NCBI RefSeq assembly: GCF_004801885.1
Contig: NZ_SSSM01000005.1
Coordinates: forward strand, 992,001 to 1,056,000
DNA: 64,000 nt
Origin: Naasia lichenicola
Lineage (GTDB): Bacteria > Actinomycetota > Actinomycetes > Actinomycetales > Microbacteriaceae
Direction: 5' to 3'
A program made the position numbers and the translations under genes. A model generated the notes under the pieces. The model was not told where the DNA came from. It ran no database searches and saw nothing but the letters and a program-made list of their open reading frames with translations. Shown piece by piece: positions 51,293-59,311 of this stretch; position 1 is the stretch's first letter, and every line of letters begins with the position of its first letter.

Positions 51293-52501
51293 TCAGCTGG
51301 GCTGGACGGGGACCGGCGCGGTGTCCGGGATCGGGCCCGCGTCGCGGTTGCGCAGATCGGGGGACCAGCGCGACCCGATCGCGGCGACGCCCAGGCATGC
51401 GGCCACGAGCCCGACGGCCACGAGGAAGCCGCCCTGCGAGCCGTTCTGATCGATGATCACGCCGGCGAGAGCAGAGCCCAGCGCCGCGCCGATCAGCTGG
51501 CCCGTGTTCACCCAGCCGTAGGCCTCGGCGGTGTCGCTGAACTTCACGGTCGCCGAGGTGATCGTCGACAGCACCGCCAGCGCGGGTGCCAGGCCGAGCC
51601 CCGAGACCACCAGGGTGAGGGCGATCCACCAGAAGCCGAAGGCGAAGGCCGCGGCGCCGAGTCCGACGGTGACGATCAGCAGCCGGCGGAACAGCGCCCA
51701 CGGCCCGATCGGCACGTGCCCGAAGAGCAGTCCGCCCGCCAGGGAGCCGACCGACCAGATGGCCAGCACGATGCCGGCCGACGCGTCGCCGTCTCCGAAG
51801 GTCGCGACCACCGAGGTCTCGATGGCCGCGCACGAGCCGATCAGCAGGAAGCCGATCACGGTCGCGAGCAGCACCGTCGGTCGGGTCAGCACCACGCCGA
51901 AGCGGCGCTTGCTGCGCGGGATGCGCACGCGTCCGACCTCCGGCGAGGAGATGAACCAGATGCCGCCGCCGATCAGGAGGGCCACCGACACGAGGATGCC
52001 GAGCACGGTGCTGATCTGTGTGGAGATGAACGTCACCAGGACCGGTCCACCGATCCAGATCAGCTCCTGGAGGGCTGCGTCGAGGGAGAACAGCGGGGTG
52101 AGCTGACGCGAGTTCACCATCTTCGGGTAGATGGTGCGCACGGCCGACGAGACCGGCGGGAAGGTGAGGCCCGAGAGGAACGCCACCGCCATGTACCCGA
52201 AGACCGGCAGCTCCGCCAGGACGATCGTGGTGACGAAGATGCTGCAGAGGATGGTGCTGGTCAGCAGCACGCGCCGGAGGCCCAGTTCGACCATCAGCCG
52301 GCTGGTCGCAGGACCGGAGATGGCCTGTCCGACGCTGAGCGCGGCGAGGACCAGTCCGGCCGCTCCGTATGAGCCGGTCGTGCGCTCGATGTGCAGCAGC
52401 AGACCCAGCGAGAGCATGCCGCTGGGCAGCCGCGCCGTGAGCTGCGCGGCCATGATCCGCGACACGCCGGGGGTGCGGAGGAGTTCTCCGTAGCTACTCA
52501 C
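51293..52501 (-). CDS. MFS transporter (12-TM)
   Basis: A 402-aa membrane protein with about 12 hydrophobic segments, a shortened motif A region (SRLMVELGLRRVLLTSTIL) and WVNTGQLIGAALGSALAGVI in the C-half. The substrate is unknown; family members of this shape include drug and sugar exporters. The start is GTG at 52501 with AGG upstream. The long cytoplasmic C-terminus is Pro-rich. Confidence 0.88.
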   Translation of the reverse strand: MSSYGELLRTPGVSRIMAAQLTARLPSGMLSLGLLLHIERTTGSYGAAGLVLAALSVGQAISGPATSRLMVELGLRRVLLTSTILCSIFVTTIVLAELPVFGYMAVAFLSGLTFPPVSSAVRTIYPKMVNSRQLTPLFSLDAALQELIWIGGPVLVTFISTQISTVLGILVSVALLIGGGIWFISSPEVGRVRIPRSKRRFGVVLTRPTVLLATVIGFLLIGSCAAIETSVVATFGDGDASAGIVLAIWSVGSLAGGLLFGHVPIGPWALFRRLLIVTVGLGAAAFAFGFWWIALTLVVSGLGLAPALAVLSTITSATVKFSDTAEAYGWVNTGQLIGAALGSALAGVIIDQNGSQGGFLVAVGLVAACLGVAAIGSRWSPDLRNRDAGPIPDTAPVPVQPS

Positions 52502-52562
52502 AGGACCTACTCACAGCCTCTGAAGTCTAGGGGCCAGCAAGTGTCTGGGGTGTGGCCTACGG

Positions 52563-52571
52563 TGTGGATAA
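52563..52571. promoter_or_regulatory. Consensus DnaA box upstream of nrdA
   Basis: TGTGGATAA, the exact inverse of TTATCCACA. It stands 36 nt before the NrdR-like boxes. DnaA control of class I ribonucleotide reductase promoters is known in Escherichia coli; here it is inferred from the site only. Confidence 0.55.
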
Positions 52572-52606
52572 ATCCGGTCGGTTATGCACACGATGTGCAC
52601 GACACG

Positions 52607-52653
52607 CCACTACACCTAGGGGATGGAAATGGATCAGACCCCATATATAGTGA
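52607..52653 (+). promoter_or_regulatory. Pair of NrdR-like boxes in the nrdAB promoter
   Basis: CCACTACACCTAGGGG (52607-52622) and ACCCCATATATAGTGA (52638-52653) both fit the NrdR palindrome ACACwATATATwGTGT, the second one best, and are 31 bp apart start to start, which matches the usual three-helical-turn spacing of NrdR box pairs. NrdR represses ribonucleotide reductase genes when dATP is abundant. ATATAT in the second box may overlap a -10 element. Confidence 0.75.
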
Positions 52654-52941
52654 TTCCTGGTCGAACAACCGCACGGTCTTCCGGTCTTCGGGTGGCTCGG
52701 AATGCCCAGGTTTTCGATCGATCGGAATCGTCTTCCGGGTGCCGGCCTTCGGGTGGCCCGGCATCCGGAGACGAGTCCTGAACAGGCAGCCGGATGGAAA
52801 ACCGGCTGAGCAGCATCGTGGAGTATCCCGGCTCGTGAATCGAGTGCGGGCGCATCAACATCAGCACCACCGTCAGCATCGCAACGGCTTCGTGGGGGAG
52901 TCGTCCGAGGTCGTTTCGTCGACCCGTCTTTTGGAGGCACC
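52654..52941 (+). other. Long nrdA leader without a gene
   Basis: About 290 nt separate the NrdR-like boxes from the nrdA start. There are two related stretches, TCTTCGGGTGGCTCGG near 52685 and CCTTCGGGTGGCCCGG near 52746, and a hairpin CAGCCGG-n8-CCGGCTG (52787-52808). No known riboswitch pattern was recognised. A 5' untranslated region with regulatory structure is possible. Confidence 0.4.
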
Positions 52942-55431
52942 ATGGCAATAACCGTCGTGAAGCGCAACGGGGGCCGCGAGCCCTATGACGCCAACAAGAT
53001 CAACCTCGCGATCGAGCGTGCGAGCGCCGGTCTCGACGAGAACATCACCTGGGTCACCCAGATCGCCTCAGAGCTCGAGCTGACGCTCTTCGACGGCATC
53101 ACCACCCAGCAGCTCGACGAGGCAGTCATCCAGGTCGCCCTGCAGAACGTCAAGGACGACCCGGCCTTCGACACGGTCGCCGCCCGTCTGCTGCTCAAGA
53201 CCATCTACAAGCGCGTGCTCGGCGACTACGAGACCGCCGACGAGCTGAAGGCCCTGCACGCGGAGAAGTTCCGCGGATACGTCGAGCGCGGCGTCGCCGA
53301 GGACCTCCTCGACCCGCGCCTCACCGACCTGTTCGACCTCGACCGCTTGAGCGCCGCCCTCGAGCCGGCCCACGACGAGCTGCTCAAGTACATCGGCGTC
53401 GTCACGCTGAACAACCGCTACGGCATCAAGGCCCGCAACAACGACCCGCTCGAGGTGCCCCAGTACTTCTGGATGCGCATCGCCATGGGCCTGTCGCTCA
53501 ACGAGGCCGACGCCACCTCGGCGGCCATCGAGTTCTACGAGAGCATGAGCCGCCTCGACTACCTGGCCGCCGGAAGCACCCTCGTCAACGCGGGCACCAA
53601 GTTCCCGCAGCTGTCCAACTGCTTCGTCATGGAGATGCAGGACGACATCGAGCACATCGCGAAGACCACGCGCGATGTCATGTGGCTCACCAAGGGCACC
53701 GGCGGCATCGGCCTGTCGGTCAGCAAGCTGCGGGCGCAGGGATCGCCCATCCGATCGAACAACACCACCTCGACGGGCCCGATCCCGTTCATGCACACGA
53801 TCGACTCGATCCTCCGCGCCGTCAGCCGCGGCGGCAAGAAGTTCGGCGCCCTCTGCTTCTACATGGAGAACTGGCACCTCGACTTCCCCGAGTTCCTCGA
53901 CCTGCGTGCCAACTCCGGCGACCCCTACCGCCGCACCCGCACCGCCAACACGGCCGTCTGGATCTCCGACGAGTTCATGAAGCGCGTCCAGAACGACCAG
54001 GACTGGTACCTCTTCGACCCGCTCGAGGTCCAAGACCTCGGCGAGCTCTACGGCAAGGCGTTCAGCGCCCGCTACGAGGAGTACGTCGCCAAGGCCGAGG
54101 CCGGCGAGATGAACATGTTCAAGCGGATCAAGGCCCGTGAGCAGTTCAAGTCGATCCTCGTCGCCCTGCAGACCACCAGCCACCCGTGGCTGACCTGGAA
54201 GGACACGATCAACAACCGTGCGCTGAACAACAACACGGGCACCATCCATCTCTCCAACCTCTGCACCGAGATCTGCCTGCCGCAGGACCGCGACAACGTC
54301 TCCGTCTGCAACCTGGCCTCGATCAACCTGTCCCGCCACCTCATCGAGGCCGAAGACGGAACGCTCGGCTTCGACTGGGCGCAGGTCGACCGCAGCGCCC
54401 GACTGGCCGTCCGTCAGCTGGACAACCTCATCGACATCACGCTCTCGAGCGTGAACGAGGCGGACTTCTCCAACCAGCAGAACCGCGCGATCGGCCTGGG
54501 TGTCATGGGCTTCACCGACGTCGTGGAGAAGCTCGGCATCTCGTACGAGAGCGAAGCGGCCTACGACCTGATCGACGAGATCATGGAGCACGTCTCCTAC
54601 GCGGCGATCGACGAGTCGGCCGACCTCGCGCAGAGCCGCGGCGCCTACGCCAACTTCCCGGGCTCGCGCTGGTCGCAGGGCATGGTGCCGCTCGACTCGA
54701 TCGCGCTCACCGAGGCGGACCGCGGAACGCCCATCAAGGTGAACCGCACCACGCGCCTCGACTGGGACGCCCTGCGGGAGAAGGTCAAGGGCGGCATGCG
54801 CAACGCCACCCTGATGGCCATCGCCCCCACGGCGTCGATCGGCCTCGTCGCCGGCACCACGCCTGGCCTCGACCCGCAGTTCTCGCAGATCTTCAGCCGC
54901 TCGACCTCGTCGGGCAAGTTCCTCGAGGTCAACCGCAATCTGGTCAGCGACCTCCAGGGCCTCGGTCTCTGGGAGCGCGTGCGGGAGCCGATCCTGCGCA
55001 GCCAGGGAGACATCCAGGGCATCGACGCGATCCCCGACTCTATCAAGGCCGTGTACAAGACGAGCTTCCAGCTCTCGCCGTACGCCTTCCTCGAGGTCGC
55101 GGCCCGTGCGCAGAAGTGGATCGACCAGGCGATCAGCCGCAACATGTATCTCGAGACGCGTGACCTCGGCGACATGATGGACATCTACTTCGCGGCCTGG
55201 GAGCGCGGCGTGAAGACGACCTACTACCTGCACATGAAGCCGCGTCACACGGCCGAGCAGTCCACGGTCAAGGTCAACAAGTCCGAGGGCATCGGCGACG
55301 GGCAGAAGCGCGGCTTCGGCTCGGCGGCTCCTGCCGGGAACACGTCGTCCTCGGCGGCGCCCGCCCAGGTCGCCACCGCTCCCGCTCGTCGTGGCTTCGG
55401 CTTCGGCGGCGTCAGCAAGGAGAACGCGTAG
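52942..55431 (+). CDS. nrdA: Class I ribonucleoside-diphosphate reductase large subunit
   Basis: An 829-aa catalytic subunit. Residues 1-90 form an ATP-cone (VVKRNGGREPYDANKINLAI), the allosteric activity site. Active-site cysteines are C227 (LSNCF), C441 (SNLCTEICLP) and C456 (VSVCNLASINL), and the radical-relay Tyr pair is in KTTYYLHMK. It reduces NDPs to dNDPs with the nrdB product. The C-terminal 45 residues are Ala/Ser/Gly/Arg-rich and contain no cysteine, so the usual CxxC or Cx4C tail that re-reduces the active site is missing. TTGGAGG precedes the ATG at 6-nt spacing. No nrdH or nrdI is nearby. Confidence 0.95.
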   Translation: MAITVVKRNGGREPYDANKINLAIERASAGLDENITWVTQIASELELTLFDGITTQQLDEAVIQVALQNVKDDPAFDTVAARLLLKTIYKRVLGDYETADELKALHAEKFRGYVERGVAEDLLDPRLTDLFDLDRLSAALEPAHDELLKYIGVVTLNNRYGIKARNNDPLEVPQYFWMRIAMGLSLNEADATSAAIEFYESMSRLDYLAAGSTLVNAGTKFPQLSNCFVMEMQDDIEHIAKTTRDVMWLTKGTGGIGLSVSKLRAQGSPIRSNNTTSTGPIPFMHTIDSILRAVSRGGKKFGALCFYMENWHLDFPEFLDLRANSGDPYRRTRTANTAVWISDEFMKRVQNDQDWYLFDPLEVQDLGELYGKAFSARYEEYVAKAEAGEMNMFKRIKAREQFKSILVALQTTSHPWLTWKDTINNRALNNNTGTIHLSNLCTEICLPQDRDNVSVCNLASINLSRHLIEAEDGTLGFDWAQVDRSARLAVRQLDNLIDITLSSVNEADFSNQQNRAIGLGVMGFTDVVEKLGISYESEAAYDLIDEIMEHVSYAAIDESADLAQSRGAYANFPGSRWSQGMVPLDSIALTEADRGTPIKVNRTTRLDWDALREKVKGGMRNATLMAIAPTASIGLVAGTTPGLDPQFSQIFSRSTSSGKFLEVNRNLVSDLQGLGLWERVREPILRSQGDIQGIDAIPDSIKAVYKTSFQLSPYAFLEVAARAQKWIDQAISRNMYLETRDLGDMMDIYFAAWERGVKTTYYLHMKPRHTAEQSTVKVNKSEGIGDGQKRGFGSAAPAGNTSSSAAPAQVATAPARRGFGFGGVSKENA

Positions 55432-55436
55432 CAACC

Positions 55437-55476
55437 GGGAACACCCCGCGCGAGAGTCCTCGCGCGGGGTGTTCCC
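55437..55476 (+). terminator. Strong hairpin between nrdA and nrdB
   Basis: A perfect 17-bp stem GGGAACACCCCGCGCGA / TCGCGCGGGGTGTTCCC with a 6-nt loop, 5 nt after the nrdA stop. There is no T-run. It could partly terminate, or protect the nrdA message 3' end, and so set the ratio of the two subunits. Confidence 0.7.
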
Positions 55477-55629
55477 GACCCCGTAGACCGGAACTATCCC
55501 GCCTCCCTGGGCGTTGAACCAGGTAGGGGGAGTACTCCAGAAGGCGGGGCACAGACTTCACCCGGAACGACCCGGAGCGCGGCCGATCGAGCGGCGCGGA
55601 CCACCTCAGACCAGAAACGAGCAGACACC

Positions 55630-56619
55630 ATGGGCATCCTCGGCACAGGCATTCAAGAAGGACTCCTCCTCAAGCCCGTCCGCTACAAGTGGGCGATGGA
55701 CCTCTACGAGCAGGCAGTGGCCAACACCTGGTTCCCGAACGAGATCCAGCTGGGCGAGGACATCGCCGACTTCAAGCGGATGACCGACGAGGAGCGTCAC
55801 GCGATCACGTTCCTGATGAGCTACTTCAACCCGAGCGAGCTGCTCGTGAACAAGGCGCTCGCGTTCGGCGTCTACCCCTACCTCAACGCTCCCGAGGCGC
55901 ACCTCTACCTCGCGAAGCAGATGTGGGAGGAGGCCAACCACTGCATGTCCTTCGAGTACGTGCTCGAGACCTTCCCGATCGACCGCGAAGAGGCCTACGC
56001 CTCCCACGTCGACGTGCCGTCGATGCGCGCGAAGGAGGAGTTCGAGGTCGGATTCATCCGCCGGATGACCGAGCAGCAGCTCGACATCTCGACCACCGCG
56101 GGCAAGAAGGACTTCGTCCGCAACCTCGTCGCCTACAACATCATCCTCGAGGGCATCTGGTTCTACTCGGGCTTCATGGTCGCGCTGTCGTTCCGTCAGC
56201 GGAACCTGCTGCGCAACTTCGGCTCGCTCGTCGACTGGATCGTGCGCGATGAGAGCCTGCACCTCAAGTTCGGGATCAACCTCATCCTCACCGTGCTCGA
56301 GGAGAACGAGGATCTGCAGACCGAGGAGTTCGCCGCGGAGATCAAGAAGATGATCACCGACGCGGTCGCCATGGAGGAGCAGTACAACCACGACCTGCTG
56401 CCCGGCGGCATCCTCGGCCTCAACGCGAACTACATCAACCAGTACGTGAAGTACCTGGCCGACCGTCGGCTCGAGGAGCTCGGCTTCGACCCCGAGTACA
56501 ACGTCTCCAACCCGGCCAAGTGGATGGCGACCGCCAACGACACCCTCCAGCTGGTCAACTTCTTCGAGTCGACCAACACCTCGTACGAGGTCAACGCGCA
56601 GGCCACCGCCCGCGCGTAG
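55630..56619 (+). CDS. nrdB: Class I ribonucleotide reductase small subunit, class Ic-like (Phe in place of radical Tyr)
   Basis: A 329-aa ferritin-like R2 protein. The metal ligands are E70 (NPSELLVNKA), E101 and H104 (WEEANHCMSFEY), E174 (NIILEGIWFYSGF), and E208 and H211 (RDESLHLKF). The tyrosyl-radical position four residues after H104 is F108, and the first ligand is Glu rather than Asp. Both traits and the spacing match Chlamydia trachomatis R2 (E89, E120, H123, F127, E193, E227, H230; constant offset 19), the class Ic type using a Mn(IV)/Fe(III) cofactor. It would pair with nrdA 198 nt upstream. The absence of nrdI fits, since class Ic does not need it. Confidence 0.93.
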   Translation: MGILGTGIQEGLLLKPVRYKWAMDLYEQAVANTWFPNEIQLGEDIADFKRMTDEERHAITFLMSYFNPSELLVNKALAFGVYPYLNAPEAHLYLAKQMWEEANHCMSFEYVLETFPIDREEAYASHVDVPSMRAKEEFEVGFIRRMTEQQLDISTTAGKKDFVRNLVAYNIILEGIWFYSGFMVALSFRQRNLLRNFGSLVDWIVRDESLHLKFGINLILTVLEENEDLQTEEFAAEIKKMITDAVAMEEQYNHDLLPGGILGLNANYINQYVKYLADRRLEELGFDPEYNVSNPAKWMATANDTLQLVNFFESTNTSYEVNAQATARA

Positions 56620-56629
56620 CTGCACTCGA

Positions 56630-56672
56630 GAGGGGCGCTGCAGTTCCGGGTCTCCGGGAATGCAGTGCCCCT
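56630..56672 (+). terminator. Hairpin behind nrdB
   Basis: AGGGGCGCTGCAGTTCCGG and CCGGGAATGCAGTGCCCCTT pair with two to three mismatches around a short loop, ending in CTTCCT. It lies about 10 nt after the nrdB stop and is the likely end of the nrdAB transcript. Confidence 0.7.
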
Positions 56673-56820
56673 TCCTGCTGTTCCCCCATGAAGCGCTCAC
56701 CTTGCGGTGGGCCGAAACCGCCCCGACGGATGTCGGTGGCCAGCCATACGCTTGACGAGTCGGTCGATGAAGTTCCGGCGTTCATTTCGCGTTCCTTCTC
56801 GAAACGATCGGATGCCCCGC

Positions 56821-58329
56821 ATGACCGAAACAATTCCCGATACCCGGACCGGCGCCGACTCGGCAGCTCAGAGTGCGGCAAACGACGCGGACCGGGGTGC
56901 GCTCGACGGCCGCCTCAGTGTGCGTTCGCGCACGCTCATCAGCCTGCTGCTCGTCGCGACCTTCGTGGTCTTCCTCAACGAGACGATCATGGGCGTCGCC
57001 CTGCCCCGCGTCATGCAGGATCTCGGCATCGAGGCGAGCGTCGGCCAGTGGCTGACGACGGCGTTCCTGCTCACCATGGCGGTGGTCATCCCGATCAGCG
57101 GATACCTCATCCAGAGATTCCCCACCCGGGTCCTCTTCGGGGTCGCCATGTCGCTGTTCAGCGGCGGAACCCTCATCGCGGCGCTCGCGCCGGGCTTTCC
57201 GGTGCTCCTGCTCGCCCGGGTGGTTCAGGCCAGCGGAACGGCCATCATGCTGCCGCTGCTCATGACGACGGTCATGACGCTCGTCCCGCCGTCCAGCCGC
57301 GGTCGGATGATGGGCAACATCTCCATCGTGATCTCCGTGGCGCCCGCCGTCGGACCGACGATCTCGGGGCTCATCCTCAACTCGCTGAGCTGGCGCTTCA
57401 TCTTCTGGATCGTGCTGCCCATCGCGGTGGCGACTCTGATCCTCGGGCTGATCCTGGTCGTCAGCATCGGCGACCGCACGGCAGCCCCCATCGACGTCGT
57501 CTCCATCCCGCTGGCGATCCTCGGCTTCGGCGGCCTGGTCTACGGCCTGTCGTCGCTGGGCGAATCGGGCAGCGAAGCGGTCCTCCCCGCCTGGGTCCCT
57601 GCCGTCGTCGGAGCGCTCGCACTGGCCGGATTCGTGTTCCGGCAGAAGCGGCTCGAGCGTCGCGACCGCGCGCTGCTCGATCTGCGCACGTTCCGCTCAC
57701 GCACCTTCACCGCCACCGTCATCACGATGGCGATCAGCATGAGCGCCCTCTTCGGCACGATCATCCTGCTGCCCATCTACCTGCAGAGCGCCCTCGGCCT
57801 CGAGCCGCTCGTCACCGGCCTGCTGGTGCTGCCGGGCGGGCTGCTGATGGGAGTGCTCGGGCCCATCGTCGGACGGCTGTTCGACCGTTTCGGCCCCAAG
57901 CCGCTGCTGCTGCCCGGCACGATCGCGGTCAGCGGGTCGCTCTGGCTGCTGGCGTTCGCCGGCGACGCGGCGTCGCCGCTGTACATCGGTGCGGTCTACC
58001 TGCTGCTCAGCGCCGGACTGGCGTTCACCTTCACGCCCCTCTTCACCTCGGGGCTCGGATCGGTCGAGCCGCACCTCTACTCTCACGGCAGCGCCATCAT
58101 CGGCACGGTGCAGCAGGTCGCCGGCGCGGCAGGAGCGGCGCTGTTCGTCACCGTCCTCTCCATCGCCGGCTCCGGTGTCGAGCTCGACGGCGGTGACGCG
58201 GCGGCCCAGGCAGCGGCGGGCACGCATTACGCCTTCATCGTCGGTGCCTGCATCTCGATGGTCGCGATCGTGACCGGGCTCTTCGTGAAGCGTCCGGTGA
58301 ACGCTCCCGACATGGCGATGACCCACTAG
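56821..58329 (+). CDS. MFS multidrug exporter, DHA2 (14-TM) type
   Basis: A 502-aa membrane protein: TM1 end FLNETIMGVALPRVM, a motif A-like loop (GYLIQRFPTRVLFGVAMSLF), motif C APAVGPTISGLILNSLSW, and about 14 TM segments, with Pro-rich PGGLLMGVLGPIVGRLFDRF in the C-half. Drug export is expected. The start is uncertain: ATG 56821 (MTETIPD) or 56812; neither has a strong ribosome binding site. It follows the nrdB terminator by about 150 nt. Confidence 0.9.
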   Translation: MTETIPDTRTGADSAAQSAANDADRGALDGRLSVRSRTLISLLLVATFVVFLNETIMGVALPRVMQDLGIEASVGQWLTTAFLLTMAVVIPISGYLIQRFPTRVLFGVAMSLFSGGTLIAALAPGFPVLLLARVVQASGTAIMLPLLMTTVMTLVPPSSRGRMMGNISIVISVAPAVGPTISGLILNSLSWRFIFWIVLPIAVATLILGLILVVSIGDRTAAPIDVVSIPLAILGFGGLVYGLSSLGESGSEAVLPAWVPAVVGALALAGFVFRQKRLERRDRALLDLRTFRSRTFTATVITMAISMSALFGTIILLPIYLQSALGLEPLVTGLLVLPGGLLMGVLGPIVGRLFDRFGPKPLLLPGTIAVSGSLWLLAFAGDAASPLYIGAVYLLLSAGLAFTFTPLFTSGLGSVEPHLYSHGSAIIGTVQQVAGAAGAALFVTVLSIAGSGVELDGGDAAAQAAAGTHYAFIVGACISMVAIVTGLFVKRPVNAPDMAMTH

Positions 58330-58396
58330 AGGTCTTCTCGTCCCGCTCGACGCCCGTCGCTGGTTCAGCCGGCGGGCATCGTGCGATCGTAGGGGG

Positions 58397-58918
58397 ATGC
58401 GATACGCGGCGCTCCTCCGAGGCATCAATGTTGGCTCGGGAAACCGGATCGCGATGGCCGATCTTCGCAGCGCCCTGGAGTCGGCCGGCCATGGCGACGT
58501 GCGCACTGTCCTGGCCTCTGGCAATGTCGTCTTCGACAGTCCCGGCTCGTCGGCCGACGTCACCGGCGATCTCGAGCGGCTGCTCTCCGAGCGCTTCGGC
58601 TACTCGGCACGCGTCATCGTGGTCCCGATCGATACGGTCCGGATCGCGGTCGACGCGTTCCCGTTCGAGGAGTCGGACGATCAGCAGCCCTACGTCGTGT
58701 TCGGCTCGACGTCCCGGGTGCTCGACGACCTCGCCGAAGCGGCCCCGGCAGACGACGCGGATCGGATCCAGCGCGTCGGAGAGGTGCTCTTCTGGACCGT
58801 CGCGAAGGGGCAGACCCTCGATTCGCCCTTCGGCAAGCTGCTCGCCAGGAGTCAGAAGGACGACGTGGTCACGACGCGCAACCTGCGAACCCTGCGCAAG
58901 ATCCTCGCCGCGGCGTAG
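58397..58918 (+). CDS. DUF1697 family protein
   Basis: A 173-aa protein beginning with the family signature MRYAALLRGINVGSGNRIAM, then LRSALESAGHGDVRTVLASG and NVVFDSP, and ending TRNLRTLRKIL. DUF1697 has a ferredoxin-like fold and no known role. It is complete and in normal codon use. Confidence 0.9.
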   Translation: MRYAALLRGINVGSGNRIAMADLRSALESAGHGDVRTVLASGNVVFDSPGSSADVTGDLERLLSERFGYSARVIVVPIDTVRIAVDAFPFEESDDQQPYVVFGSTSRVLDDLAEAAPADDADRIQRVGEVLFWTVAKGQTLDSPFGKLLARSQKDDVVTTRNLRTLRKILAAA

Positions 58919-58928
58919 CTCTCCGTCC

Positions 58929-59298
58929 GGCGGTTGAGCCGCGCCGGAGGTGCGTGTCGAAGCCCTGATGCGCATGGTGGGCTTCGACACGGGCGCGGAA
59001 CGCCCGGCTCAGCCACCGGGTCGGGTGCGGATCTACTTCGGTGGCTGAGCCGCGCCGGAGGTGCGTGTCGAAGCCCTGATGCGAATGGTGGGCTTCGACA
59101 CGGGCGCGGAACGCCCGGCTCAGCTACCGGGGCGGGTGCGGACCTACCTCGGTGGCTGAGCCGCGCCGGAGACGCGTGTCGAAGCCCTGATGCGAATGGT
59201 GGGCTTCGACACGGGCGCGGAACGCCCGGCTCAGCTACCGGGGCGGGTGTGGACCTACTTCGGTGGCTGAGCCGCGCCGAAGGTGCGTGTCGAAGCCC
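58929..59298. repeat. 111-bp tandem repeat, 3.3 copies
   Basis: Units start at about 58929, 59040, 59151 and 59262 (last one partial). Each contains TGAGCCGCGCCGGAGGTGCG, then GTGTCGAAGCCC-n13-GGGCTTCGACAC and CGGCTCAG(C/T)(C/T)ACCGG, so every unit can fold into a large hairpin. Copies differ by only a few bases. It fills the 393-nt gap between DUF1697 and hrpA. The TTCGAC and GGCTCAG halves recur at 13355-13571. Confidence 0.9.
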
Positions 59299-59311
59299 AG
59301 CCGCACTGTGC

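Noticed and set aside
52654-52941. Cobalamin riboswitch controlling nrdA
   Set aside because: The leader lacks the conserved B12-box pattern, and class I enzymes do not need cobalamin.
53068-55434. A 788-codon open frame opposite nrdA
   Set aside because: Antisense shadow of a highly conserved gene, with no motif and biased composition.
58929-59298. CRISPR array at the 111-bp repeats
   Set aside because: The whole 111-bp unit repeats, there are no unique spacers, and no cas genes are present.
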